Origin: an uncultured Collinsella sp. | Lineage (GTDB): Bacteria; Actinomycetota; Coriobacteriia; Coriobacteriales; Coriobacteriaceae | Direction: 5' to 3' | DNA: 64,000 bases | Assembly: GCA_934654835.1 (NCBI GenBank) | Contig: CAKUGY010000001.1 | Coordinates: 1 to 64,000, forward strand | In this document: piece after piece, positions 27,307-36,354 of the stretch | Layout of the letters: each line of letters starts with the position of its first letter | Numbering within the stretch: the stretch's first letter is position 1 | Notes under the pieces: generated by a model | Told to the model about the DNA's origin: nothing | Database searches by the model: none | Seen by the model: the letters and a program-made list of their open reading frames with translations, nothing else | Translations under genes and position numbers: made by a program

Positions 27307-30303
27307 TCGCTCGACGAGCACGCGGTTAAGCCTGCCCTCCACCAAGCGCTCGTACAGACGCCGCGTCTCGGGCTCGGGCACACCATTGACTTGTTCCCTT
27401 AGATGGTGCATATGGCCGCTGTATAACTCGACGACATCGCGACGTCGCCCCGCCGCACCGTAAACGCGCATGGCGCAGCGAATCATATCCTCGCGCGCCG
27501 TCTCTTGGCGTAGCCCCGATTCCACGAGCCAAATTGCCGATTGCAGGTCGTTTTCCTCCAGGGCTGCATTTGCTCCCCTAATCATGCAGTCGATGTACTT
27601 GGATTGCATGATGCGGCGCATGCGCGTAAAGAACGTGGGATTGCAGCCGGTGGGGATATACAACGGCCCCGCGTAGATCTGTTCAACCTTAAGACACAGC
27701 TCGACCAGGTGAGGGCCGCTTGCACCCATACGATTCCCCAGGATCTCGCGACTAAGCTGGTCAAAGAGCTTCACATCGGTCTTTACATAGTCAGTATTGA
27801 GCCCGATGCATTCGTTTTGGATAAGTACGCACGACTTGCCATCCGGTGTTGGGCCCAAAGCCGAGCGCAAGCGCGATACCGTCGAATACAGATTGTTGCG
27901 CGCGGCGTTAAATTCGGCATGGGGCCACAGTTCCATGGCAATCGTCTCGCGGTCGACCATGGCATCCATACCCAGCGCAAGCCGCTCGGCAAGCGTTGCC
28001 GCCTTTTTGCGGCGCCACATCTTATCCGTAATGGGAAAGCCGTCGCGCTCGGCACGAAACGCACCAAACATACGCATCTCGATATGTCCGATCGTATCGA
28101 CGACATCAACCTCGCCTGCCTGAAACAGACGCTCGCCCTCGCCCTCAAAGTCATCGCGCAGCGAATATCGCGACAGCTCGCGCACCGGGAGCTTCTTGCG
28201 AATCCTGGCAGCCGGCTCGCCCAGGCAGTGCATCGCAAGGCGCGCAAACAGCCGATACGCCGGGTCCAAAATCCCCGCGCGATTCATGGACATCCAGGCG
28301 GCAAGATCGCTATCGCGGCCCGCAGCGGCCAGGTGCAGCGCCACGATCCAGGCTTCCGATCCGCCGACCTGCGTCTTGCTAATATCGAGCAGCTCCGCCT
28401 CTTCGCGAACCGACACCAGCGATGTATTTCGCAGGTACGCCACGCGCTCCAACAGCAACGCGTTTTCGCGCATGTACGTTATCGACTCGTCGGCGAGTTT
28501 GAGCACCTGCACCGCACGGAACTTTGCATTGGCTGGCCGCCCCTCCGCCAGCGACTGCCAGCCTTCCAGCAACAGTCCAAACAGCTGAATCTGATTGTCG
28601 CGAACGCGCACCGCAAAGCGGTCGAGCTCGCCAAACGCCACATCATCGGTCACAGGCAAGCCCGCAAGCAGACGTCGCGCCGCCAGCACCATGCGCACCC
28701 AAATGGATGGCGCCTTAAGACCGCGAATATTAAGCGCCTCGAGCATCTGCACCATCTTGTCATCGCGCTCGTCGATTTCCGTAAACGAGCCATCGAATAG
28801 TTCCACCAGCATATGGTCAGCCTGTATGAGAATCCCCGCGATGTCGAGCTCGCAATCATAGGCCTTGCACGTCTTGAGCTTCGTGAGAACATCGCCGTCT
28901 TCTGCCCGCTCGGTTAGGCGACGCTTGACCTCGATATGCGCTGACAGCATGTCGAGCACCTCACAGGGCGTCTCGCGTTCTTGTAAAACGGGATTGGCGG
29001 GAAGTCCCAGGTCATTGTCGCCATAACAGGCAATGGTAAGAGCCTGGGCTATTCTCCAGGTAGTAGGCTCGGTTTCACGTGCCGCCCGCTCGCCCGCATG
29101 TTCGATAACGGACGCCATATACCTGGCAAGCTTTGTATTGCAGACGCTGACAGCCGCCAGATACACACCAAGCGCCTCGGCGGGCGTTGGCTCGCGCTCC
29201 TGCTTGTCGGCATCGACCATTGCCGACGCCGCGCGGCAAACGTCCCCTCCATGCCCGGTCAGGGCTAGATCGGCCCCATACTGCCCGGCAAGCTCCAGCA
29301 CCACATGGCGATCCAAGAACGCATCGGCCAGGTCCATGGCCAAATCGCATCGGCCCGCCTTAATCAAAATTCGAGCAGCTCGCGATACAAGTTCGGGACG
29401 TATCTCGGCAACAAGCTTTCGTAACCTTAGACGTGCATTGTCCTCGGCACCCAAACACCTAAAGGTGCGATCGACCGGATCCACGCCAAATATCGGATAA
29501 TCGCGCACAAAGATAGACTGGTCGACCATCGAAAGCCTCACGCCGCAAGCCTCCAGCTCAGCGATGCCTCCCTCGCCCATCAGCACCATTAAGCAGGCAA
29601 TAGTAAACAGCACGTTGTTCTCGAGCGATGCGAGATCGGCGAGCGCCGCACCGTACACGTTAACGATCTCATTCTGAAGCAACCCGGCAACATCGCCCTG
29701 CCCATACATTCCCGTCTGCAAAGCCGATACCAACTCGGGCACGCCCTGCGTGAGCCGATAGAAATCGAGCGATGTGCTGATCGAAAACGCCGTGGCCCAT
29801 GACGAATACTCATAGGCGTGCACCTTGAGCATCTGTGCGTTGACTTTTACCGAATCGCCCAACCCGTGGATAAGCAATCGGTTTGAGGGCCGGCAGGCAA
29901 TAAAGACCCCTGTCCCAATAGCACGTAAGCTGCGGATTCGATCGATGAGGTCCTCGGTTTCGCGTTGCTCAAGATTGGGCACGTTGTCGATCGCAACGAG
30001 TGAATGCGGCTTATCCTTAAGCTCCTCGGCGACAACCTCAAGCTGCATAAATAGCTCACGCCCAATCGCACGGTCAGCCTCGATAATCCGCACCGGCCCT
30101 CGCGTTGGATCCGATTTAACCTCCTGGACGTATTGCAGCAACACCGACGTTTTACCAAACCCGTCGGGTGCATAGATCAGGACGATTCCCGCCTTGCGCC
30201 CCTTAACGATGAGCTCGTTCATCAAGCGATCGCGTCGCACCATATAGCCTCCGCCCATCGGCATCAGCTCGAGGTCGTCCGTATTGCCCAGATCGTTTAC
30301 CAT
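27304..30303 (-). CDS. Large STAND/SARP-type transcriptional regulator
   Basis: A 999-residue signal-integrating regulator. An N-terminal STAND NTPase has Walker A APDGFGKTS at residues 45-53 and a Walker B-like SLVAIDNV near 105. A long helical middle (about 250-730) resembles MalT-type repeats. Near 745-830 comes a winged helix of the OmpR/SARP kind (RMFGAFRAERDG, then MWRRKKAATLAERLALG and TIAMELWP...ARNNLYSTVSRLRSALG), followed by a bacterial transcriptional activation domain to the end. The DNA-binding domain is thus C-terminal, as in AfsR/LuxR hybrids. The ligand and targets are unknown. ATG 30303 follows GAGGAGCAGGT. The gene is single, with a 16-bp palindrome upstream. Confidence 0.87.
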   Translation of the reverse strand: MVNDLGNTDDLELMPMGGGYMVRRDRLMNELIVKGRKAGIVLIYAPDGFGKTSVLLQYVQEVKSDPTRGPVRIIEADRAIGRELFMQLEVVAEELKDKPHSLVAIDNVPNLEQRETEDLIDRIRSLRAIGTGVFIACRPSNRLLIHGLGDSVKVNAQMLKVHAYEYSSWATAFSISTSLDFYRLTQGVPELVSALQTGMYGQGDVAGLLQNEIVNVYGAALADLASLENNVLFTIACLMVLMGEGGIAELEACGVRLSMVDQSIFVRDYPIFGVDPVDRTFRCLGAEDNARLRLRKLVAEIRPELVSRAARILIKAGRCDLAMDLADAFLDRHVVLELAGQYGADLALTGHGGDVCRAASAMVDADKQEREPTPAEALGVYLAAVSVCNTKLARYMASVIEHAGERAARETEPTTWRIAQALTIACYGDNDLGLPANPVLQERETPCEVLDMLSAHIEVKRRLTERAEDGDVLTKLKTCKAYDCELDIAGILIQADHMLVELFDGSFTEIDERDDKMVQMLEALNIRGLKAPSIWVRMVLAARRLLAGLPVTDDVAFGELDRFAVRVRDNQIQLFGLLLEGWQSLAEGRPANAKFRAVQVLKLADESITYMRENALLLERVAYLRNTSLVSVREEAELLDISKTQVGGSEAWIVALHLAAAGRDSDLAAWMSMNRAGILDPAYRLFARLAMHCLGEPAARIRKKLPVRELSRYSLRDDFEGEGERLFQAGEVDVVDTIGHIEMRMFGAFRAERDGFPITDKMWRRKKAATLAERLALGMDAMVDRETIAMELWPHAEFNAARNNLYSTVSRLRSALGPTPDGKSCVLIQNECIGLNTDYVKTDVKLFDQLSREILGNRMGASGPHLVELCLKVEQIYAGPLYIPTGCNPTFFTRMRRIMQSKYIDCMIRGANAALEENDLQSAIWLVESGLRQETAREDMIRCAMRVYGAAGRRRDVVELYSGHMHHLREQVNGVPEPETRRLYERLVEGRLNRVLVER

Positions 30304-30693
30304 ACCTGCTCCTCAACTCGACCATATGGACACCGTAGCTGCAGGACCATATGAGCCACCCCGTGAATAGCGTGACTTGGAGTTTTTGGCTGTCTGCCGG
30401 TACGTGTTTGGCAAGTTTTTGTACAGCGAGGCCCGATGGTAACTTATCCCCCGACCAATAGGTCTTTGCGCAGGTCAATGCGCTTGCCAGCATGTCCCAT
30501 CCCATTTGCAGTGTAACGCAATTAGCTATTTTTATTTGAGTTGCGCAACTCACCTATTCATCACTACCGCCCACGACTCAATGGTGGCAAATATGCATAG
30601 AATCTGCTATGGGATGTATCGCAAATAATCAGATTCCTCAGTCAAGACTGCGGCAAGGTTTCTGTCATGCATCCCCCGCGGTTCATGCCCACT
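30304..30693. promoter_or_regulatory. Gene-free region with a 16-bp perfect palindrome
   Basis: About 390 bases before the STAND/SARP gene hold no supported reading frame. The perfect palindrome TGAGTTGCGCAACTCA lies at 30537-30552 and may be an operator for the regulator. Confidence 0.45.
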
Positions 30694-30724
30694 AAAAAAG
30701 GTCCCCGCAAAGCGAGGACCTTTT
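30694..30724 (-). terminator. Terminator of nagB
   Basis: AAAAGGTCCTCG pairs with CGGGGACCTTTT across AAAGC-type loop bases; runs of T lie on both sides, so it may work in both directions. It lies about 30 bases past the nagB stop. Confidence 0.85.
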
Positions 30725-30753
30725 GCAAGGCTATATGGAATCGCTTGGTTGCG

Positions 30754-31482
30754 TTATTCGCAGAGCGAAAGAGCGGCCTCGTCGGCAACGACGACGCAGT
30801 TGGTGTGCAGCTGCAGGATCGAAGCCGGGCACTCGGGCGTAACCGGGCCATAGCACATGTCGCGCACGGCCTGAGCCTTGGCCTCGCCGTTGGCGACAAC
30901 CAGAATCATGCGAGCATACATGATGGTCTGGGTGCCCATGGTGTAGGCCTGACGGGGCACGTCGTCGATGCTGTCGAAGAGGCGGCTGTTGGCCTGGATG
31001 GTGCTCTCGGTCAGGTCGACACAGTGCGTGCCCTTGGAGAAGTGGTCATCGGGCTCGTTGAAGCCGATGTGACCGTTGTTGCCAATACCGAGCAGCTGCA
31101 GATCGGGGTAGCCGGCGGCAGCGACGATCTTGTCGTACTCGGAGCAGGCAGCGGCGGCGTCGGGGTTAGAGCCGTCGGGCACATGCGTGTTGTTCAGATC
31201 GATGTTGATGTGATCAAAGAAGTTCTCGCGCATAAAGTAGTGGTAGCTCTGGGGATCGTCGTGCGAAAGGCCACGATACTCGTCAAGGTTATAGGTGCTG
31301 ACCTCGGCAAAGTCGACGTCGCCCTTCTCATACCAAGCGGCAAGCTGCTTGTAGGCGCCAATCGGGGTAGAGCCGGTGGCAAGGCCCAACACGCAATCGG
31401 GCTTGAGGATAACCTGCGCCGAAATGATATTGGCGGCCTTACGGCTCATATCCTCGTAGTCTTTAGCTTTAATGATCTTCAT
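30754..31482 (-). CDS. nagB: Glucosamine-6-phosphate deaminase
   Basis: Converts glucosamine-6-phosphate to fructose-6-phosphate and ammonia, the entry of amino sugars into glycolysis. The 242-residue protein matches the short Gram-positive form. LGLATGSTPIGAY is at about 29-41, the catalytic aspartate is in YNLDEYRGL (about 63), and GIGNNGHIGFNEP (about 130) holds the histidine. ATG 31482 follows GAAAGGA; an open frame to 31647 has no ribosome site. It lies downstream of a PTS EIIA gene and glmM on the same strand, so amino-sugar uptake, breakdown and cell-wall synthesis are grouped. Confidence 0.95.
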   Translation of the reverse strand: MKIIKAKDYEDMSRKAANIISAQVILKPDCVLGLATGSTPIGAYKQLAAWYEKGDVDFAEVSTYNLDEYRGLSHDDPQSYHYFMRENFFDHINIDLNNTHVPDGSNPDAAAACSEYDKIVAAAGYPDLQLLGIGNNGHIGFNEPDDHFSKGTHCVDLTESTIQANSRLFDSIDDVPRQAYTMGTQTIMYARMILVVANGEAKAQAVRDMCYGPVTPECPASILQLHTNCVVVADEAALSLCE

Positions 31483-31680
31483 TACGCATCCTTTCTCGTA
31501 GAAGAGAGGCAAGGCTCCCCTTACAAGCACTTGCCCGCGGCCCGCGTCGGCCGCAACCAACGTGTGCGGCCACCAGGGCGAGGTCGCGTAATGTATATGT
31601 CTCGTGTCTAGCCGCGTCGAGGCCCCTGCCCGTCCACGGTGACCCAAAGCCTTTTAGCTCCGGACAAATCCCATCTTGCC

Positions 31681-31714
31681 ACGGAGGGCGTCCTCTTTCA
31701 AGGGCGCCCTCCGT
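31681..31714. repeat. Strong hairpin between EIIA and nagB genes
   Basis: ACGGAGGGCG and CGCCCTCCGT form a perfect 10-bp stem with a 14-base loop. No T-run follows on either strand, so it may be a processing or stability element rather than a terminator. Confidence 0.55.
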
Positions 31715-31753
31715 AAACGTGTTTGAATTGTAGGCTAAAGGCAAAGCGCCCTG

Positions 31754-32251
31754 TTAGCGCTCGCGAGCGACGATGAGTTGGTCCATCTCCTCGACATGCT
31801 CGCCAATGGAGCCTTTGATACTCGAGAACTCAACAGAGTTGCATACCAAGATGGGAACGGTCACATCGTAGCCCTCTGCCGCGATAGCCTCGCGCTCGAA
31901 CTCGATGAGCACGTCGCCCTTGTGAACAATGTCGCCCACCTGCGCATGCACGGTAAAGTGCTTACCCTCGAGCTGAACGGTATCGAGTCCAACGTGGATG
32001 AGCACATCCAAGCCATCGACCGTATTAAGCGCGACAGCGTGTCCCGTGGGAAAAATAGCCTCGACCTTGGCATCAGCCGGTGCAATCACGCGCGTTCCGG
32101 TGGGCTGAATCGCCACACCCTGACCCAAAAGGCCGGTGGCAAACGTCTGGTCGTTGACCTCGGACAGCGGAATGACATCGCCCGAGATGGGAGCATCCAG
32201 CGTAAGGACTCGACCACGCATACCAAAAGACCTCAGGACTTTAGTGAACAT
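31754..32251 (-). CDS. crr: PTS glucose-type EIIA component
   Basis: A 165-residue phosphocarrier of the sugar phosphotransferase system. The phosphorylated histidine is in LIHVGLDTVQLEG at about residue 87; the second active-site histidine is in FPTGHAVAL near 71. GDVIPLSEVNDQTFATGLLG is the usual N-terminal block. There is no membrane part, so it is a free EIIA that could serve glucose or N-acetylglucosamine permeases encoded elsewhere. ATG 32251 follows GAGGGGGAG. Position between glmM and nagB favours amino sugars. Confidence 0.9.
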   Translation of the reverse strand: MFTKVLRSFGMRGRVLTLDAPISGDVIPLSEVNDQTFATGLLGQGVAIQPTGTRVIAPADAKVEAIFPTGHAVALNTVDGLDVLIHVGLDTVQLEGKHFTVHAQVGDIVHKGDVLIEFEREAIAAEGYDVTVPILVCNSVEFSSIKGSIGEHVEEMDQLIVARER

Positions 32252-32322
32252 GCTCCCCCTCGGACATACCAATCAATCAAAATAACTTTAACAGTTTACC
32301 ACTTGGCACCCGTTTTTGACCA

Positions 32323-33660
32323 TTAGGGAAGTTCGCGCTTGACAACCTCGACGATGTCGTCGACAACGCGCTGGGTGAGCTCGTGCGTCTCGGCCTCGGC
32401 CATGACGCGAACCAGCGGCTCGGTGCCGCTCGGGCGCACCAGGATGCGACCGCGACCGTTGAGCTCCTTCTCGGCGGCGGCGACGGCGTCCCAGATGGGC
32501 TGGCAATCGTCCAGACCGGCCTTGTTGTCGGAATGCACGTTGACGAGCACCTGCGGGTACTTCTTCATGATGCCGGCAAGATCGGTAAGCGTGCGGCCGG
32601 TGCGCTTGAGCACGGCCAGCAGCTGCAGAGCCGTCACCAGGCCGTCGCCGGTGGTGTTGTGCTCCAGGAAGATGATATGGCCGGACTGCTCGCCGCCGAT
32701 GACGGCGCCGTCCGCGAGCATGCGCTCAAGAACGTAGCGATCGCCCACGGCAGTCTGGACCATCTCGAAGCCCTGCTCCTTCATGGCGATAGAGAAGCCC
32801 AGGTTGCACATGACGGTCGAGACGATCTCGGAGTTGGTGAGCTTGCCGCGAGCGGCAAGGTCGGAGCCGCAGATGGCCAGGATGTAGTCGCCGTCGATCT
32901 CGTTGCCCTCGCTGTCGACGAAGAGCACGCGGTCGGCGTCGCCATCGTGTGCCAGGCCGATGTCGGCGTGGGTGCGCAGTACGAGCTCGCGCAGGGGCTC
33001 GAGGTGCGTGGAGCCGCACTCGACATTGATGTCGGTACCGCAGTAGTCGGTGTTGATAGCGTGGACTGTAGCGCCCAGACGCTGCAGCGCGGCGGGCGTG
33101 GTCTGGCAGGAAGCGCCGTGACCGCAGTCGACGGCAACGACCAGCCCGTCGAGCTTAAGGCCGTCGAGCGTGCTGATGGCGTGGTCGACGTATGCCTTGC
33201 GAGCGTCCTTCATCTTGATGATGTGACCCACACCCGCACCGGTCGGCAGCGTGTCGGCAGCCATGGCCTCCTCGGACATGACCCAGGCGCTGATCTCTTC
33301 CTCAACGGCGTCGGGAAGCTTCATGCCCTTGCGGCTAAAGAACTTGATACCGTTGAACTCCGGCGGATTGTGCGAGGCGGAGATGACGATGCCGCCATCG
33401 AGCTCGTTCTGAACGGTGAGCAGTGCCACAGCCGGCGTGGGGATAACGCCGCAGCAGTGCGGACGGCCGCCCTCAGCCATAATGCCGGCGGTCAGAGCAC
33501 TCTCGAGCATGGTGCCCGAAAGGCGCGTGTCGCGACCGATGCAGATGTCCGGACCAAGGAACTTGGTCGCCGCGCGGCCCAGGCGAAACGCGAGGTCGCA
33601 CGAGAGATCGGCGTTGGCGACGCCACGGACGCCGTCGGTGCCGAAGATGTTCTGGGGCAT
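32323..33660 (-). CDS. glmM: Phosphoglucosamine mutase
   Basis: Interconverts glucosamine-6-phosphate and glucosamine-1-phosphate on the route to UDP-GlcNAc. The 445-residue protein starts MPQNIFGTDGVRGVAN. The phosphoserine loop ISASHNPPEFNGIK is at about residues 99-112, the magnesium loop DGDADRV at about 240, and the sugar-binding GEQSGH and phosphate-binding RPSGTEPLVRV follow. ATG 33660 follows AAGGAGCG. The lengths and order are standard. It lies downstream of rpsI with a terminator between them and leads toward the EIIA gene. Confidence 0.96.
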   Translation of the reverse strand: MPQNIFGTDGVRGVANADLSCDLAFRLGRAATKFLGPDICIGRDTRLSGTMLESALTAGIMAEGGRPHCCGVIPTPAVALLTVQNELDGGIVISASHNPPEFNGIKFFSRKGMKLPDAVEEEISAWVMSEEAMAADTLPTGAGVGHIIKMKDARKAYVDHAISTLDGLKLDGLVVAVDCGHGASCQTTPAALQRLGATVHAINTDYCGTDINVECGSTHLEPLRELVLRTHADIGLAHDGDADRVLFVDSEGNEIDGDYILAICGSDLAARGKLTNSEIVSTVMCNLGFSIAMKEQGFEMVQTAVGDRYVLERMLADGAVIGGEQSGHIIFLEHNTTGDGLVTALQLLAVLKRTGRTLTDLAGIMKKYPQVLVNVHSDNKAGLDDCQPIWDAVAAAEKELNGRGRILVRPSGTEPLVRVMAEAETHELTQRVVDDIVEVVKRELP

Positions 33661-33708
33661 AGGATCGCTCCTTCCCAAGTGGGCAAAACGCAGCCGCCCA
33701 CCCTAGTC

Positions 33709-33753
33709 GAAAAAGAAAAGCGGGACCCGCCGAGCAATCGGCAGGCCCCGCTT
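33709..33753 (-). terminator. Terminator of the rplM-rpsI operon
   Basis: On the minus strand, AAGCGGGGCC-type arm (33752-33743) pairs with GGTCCCGCTT (33727-33718) and is followed by TTCTTTTT. It lies about 30 bases after the rpsI stop. Confidence 0.85.
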
Positions 33754-33783
33754 GTACATTGTATCTCGAAAGGAGATAAAACC

Positions 33784-34179
<396 letters not shown>

Positions 34180-34181
34180 CT

Positions 34182-34625
34182 TTAAGCCTCCAGCTCAATC
34201 TTCGTGGGGTTCTGGGCAGCGTGCGGATGCTCGGCACCAGCGTAGACCTTAAGCTTGGTCATCTGGGCACGGCCGAGGGTGGTCTTGGGCAGCATGCCGC
34301 GAACGGCGCGCTCGATGACCTTCTCCGGGTGCTTCTCCATAGCCTGGCGGAAGCTCTCAGCCTTGAGGCCGCCGTTGTAGCCGCTGTGGCGATAATAGGT
34401 CTTCGTGTCGGCCTTGTTACCGGTAAGCTGGACCTTATCGGCGTTGATGACGACAACGAAGTCGCCGCAGTCGCTGTTGGGCGTGAACTGGGGCTTGTTC
34501 TTACCACGCAGGATCATTGCGATCTGGGTGGCAAGACGGCCCAGGACAGCACCATCGGCGTCGACGAGAACCCAGTTGCGCTGGACCTCGCCCTGCTTGG
34601 CGTAGTGAGTCGATTTCGAAATCAC
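34182..34625 (-). CDS. rplM: 50S ribosomal protein L13
   Basis: A 147-residue large-subunit assembly protein: [27 protein letters not shown] and [13 protein letters not shown] are the standard signatures. The start is a GTG at 34625, placed after GGAGGAGTCTAA; no ATG fits. It heads the two-gene rplM-rpsI operon. A hairpin in its leader could be a regulatory site. Confidence 0.97.
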   Translation of the reverse strand: MISKSTHYAKQGEVQRNWVLVDADGAVLGRLATQIAMILRGKNKPQFTPNSDCGDFVVVINADKVQLTGNKADTKTYYRHSGYNGGLKAESFRQAMEKHPEKVIERAVRGMLPKTTLGRAQMTKLKVYAGAEHPHAAQNPTKIELEA

Positions 34626-34653
34626 TTAGACTCCTCCATGTACAGTACGTGTT

Positions 34654-34685
34654 GTTACAGAGATTCACGGGGCTCTGCAAGTAAC
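34654..34685 (-). promoter_or_regulatory. Hairpin in the rplM leader
   Basis: On the minus strand, GTTAC-TTG-CAGAG pairs with CTCTGTAAC about 30 bases before the rplM start. Ribosomal protein leaders often fold near this point, but no known L13 leader is identified. Confidence 0.35.
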
Positions 34686-34784
34686 CCGTCCATATTACCC
34701 CGCTCGCCGCCCGAGTCAACAGGTATTTTGACTCCGACCAGAGTTTCTGCACATGTCGTCCATGCCCGGCGTTTTCGCGGGACG

Positions 34785-34836
34785 GGGCCTAGAGGCTATT
34801 CGGCGAGCGAATGGTCCTCTAGGCCCCTGTCTTTTG
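34785..34836 (+). terminator. Strong hairpin, terminator-like on plus strand
   Basis: GGGGCCTAGAGG (34785-34796) and CCTCTAGGCCCC (34817-34828) are exact inverted copies followed by TGTCTTTTG. It separates the patatin gene from the rplM leader; there is no plus-strand gene nearby, so it may insulate both sides. Confidence 0.55.
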
Positions 34837-34859
34837 TCGCCTTTTGTGGGTCGGTCGTC

Positions 34860-35738
34860 TTAGCGCTCAACGAACTCCTGAATTTCCGCGAGCAGGCGCT
34901 TTGCCTCCCGGCGGCCCTGGATATACAGGTCGAGCAGCTTGGCCGTGTCATGTTCCACATGGCCGACCTCGACCGGCTTTTGCGGAGCCACGATCAGGGC
35001 ACGACCCTCGCGCTCATACTTCCACAGGTGCATGCGCTGGACGTTGTAGCGATCGTGGCGTGTCTCGATGGCCTCGAGCAGATAGGGGTAATCGCCATAG
35101 CGCGCACGTGCGGCCGGCATAAACTCGTAGGGCCCCTTTTCGTACGAGCGGTCCTGCGTGAGCACGACAATCGCGCGATCGTATCCAGCCTCCTCCAGCA
35201 CGTGCTCCACGGGCACCGAATCCGCCACGCCGCCATCGACGTACTTGTGACCATCGATCTCGACCGGCGGCGTCACCAGCGGCAACGAGGTCGAGGCGCG
35301 CACGTAATCGATATCGAGCATGGCATTTTTGACGGGCAGGTAGGCAGCGGTGCCAAACAGCATGTCCGTCGCGACGGCGTACATTTCGATGGGACTCGCG
35401 TCGAAGGTCTCGTTATCGAAGGGGTCCAGGCGGTCCTGCACGTCGTTGAAAATGAAGTCATAGCCGACGATGGAGCCCGTGGATGCAAACGACGCGGCGC
35501 CCATATAGCGGTTGTCATTGCAGAAAGCCAAGTTGATGCGGTTAACGCGACCGATCTGGTGCGACTTGTAGTTCACGCCGTTGAGGGCGCCGGCCGATAC
35601 GCCGTACACCGCCGGGATCTCGACGCCGGCCTCCATGAGAACGTCGAGCACGCCTGCGGTAAATTGCCCGCGGAAGCTGCCGCCCTCCAGAACGAGCGCG
35701 ACCTTGCCGGCATTTTTCGCCTTATCTTCTGCAGTCAT
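34860..35738 (-). CDS. Patatin-like phospholipase
   Basis: A 292-residue acyl hydrolase. The oxyanion loop GGSFRG is at about residues 19-24, the nucleophile serine is in GVSAG at about 46-50, and the catalytic aspartate is in VDGGVAD at about 168. These are the bacterial patatin/YjjU-like signatures. No signal peptide is seen, so it acts in the cytoplasm or on the inner face of the membrane. ATG 35738 follows GGAGGTCAAC. The gene stands alone. The substrate (phospholipid or lysophospholipid) is an inference from the family. Confidence 0.92.
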   Translation of the reverse strand: MTAEDKAKNAGKVALVLEGGSFRGQFTAGVLDVLMEAGVEIPAVYGVSAGALNGVNYKSHQIGRVNRINLAFCNDNRYMGAASFASTGSIVGYDFIFNDVQDRLDPFDNETFDASPIEMYAVATDMLFGTAAYLPVKNAMLDIDYVRASTSLPLVTPPVEIDGHKYVDGGVADSVPVEHVLEEAGYDRAIVVLTQDRSYEKGPYEFMPAARARYGDYPYLLEAIETRHDRYNVQRMHLWKYEREGRALIVAPQKPVEVGHVEHDTAKLLDLYIQGRREAKRLLAEIQEFVER

Positions 35739-35828
35739 GTTGACCTCCTGCCATAGCGTTTTGGCCTTCTTCTACCCAGTTTTGCGATGGCGGGTGCACT
35801 AGTTTTCGGAGTTGAGGGGGCGGCCGGC

Positions 35829-36095
35829 GGAAAGCGTGTCCCGTTCGGATTGTCGATTCTGGGACGTAGCTTCCGCTTGAGCGGCCATCGGGAAAGCGCA
35901 TCCCATTCTCAGGGCAAATTCTGGGACGTAGTTTCCGCTTGAGGCGTCATCCGGAAACTACGTCCCAGTCTGAGCCGATATTCCGGGACACACTTTCCGT
36001 TTGAGCAGCCATCGGGAAAGCGTGTCCCGCTCTGCGACTCAATTCTGGGACGCGTTTTCCGTTGGACGACAGTTAGGAAAGCGCCCACTCTCAGA
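35829..36095. repeat. 62-bp tandem repeat array of palindromic units
   Basis: Units begin with GGAAA at 35829, 35891, 35953, 36015 and 36076, so the period is 62 bases and the last unit is partial. Each carries GGAAA-N4-6-TCCC and, about 25 bases on, its inverse GGGAC-N4-TTTCC or TTCCG. Spacers differ, while the arms and phasing are kept. No gene is present in 35739-36354. Confidence 0.85.
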
Positions 36096-36163
36096 GCGAG
36101 TAGTCAATTTGGGACGGGGGTGGGCGCCGGCTCGGCATCGCATCCATATCTTGTTGACAGTTT

Positions 36164-36297
36164 GCGCGGAGAATCCGCGTGTTCGCTTCGCGAACCCGCA
36201 CCGGCTTCGGCCGGCTGCCGCCGTCCTCGCCCGCTCGCTACAAACGCTTACGCGTTTTCTTTACGCCCGCGCCCTGCATAGAGTTCGATTCTCCGCG
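36164..36297 (-). repeat. tmRNA 3'-end associated repeat with antisense T arm
   Basis: Read on the minus strand just after the tmRNA terminator: a 17-base reverse complement of the tmRNA T arm (36297-36281), a GC-rich spacer with AAAACGCG-TAAGCGTTT, GCCGGCCGAAGCCGG and GTTCGCGAAGCGAAC dyads, then a 12-base direct copy of the tmRNA 3' end, GATTCTCCGCGC (36175-36164). The plan matches the element after tRNA-Glu. Confidence 0.75.
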
Positions 36298-36310
36298 GTA
36301 TCAATACGTA

Positions 36311-36344
36311 ATAAAAAAGCAGGTAGATACGAATATCTACCTGC
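36311..36344 (-). terminator. Terminator of tmRNA
   Basis: On the minus strand, GCAGGTAGATA pairs exactly with TATCTACCTGC and is followed by TTTTTTATT. It lies 11 bases after the encoded CCA. Confidence 0.9.
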
Positions 36345-36354
36345 CTATAACTAT

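Noticed and set aside
35829..36095. CRISPR array
   Set aside because: Units are similar along their whole length, have internal dyads and a 62-base period without distinct repeat and spacer; no cas genes are in the window.
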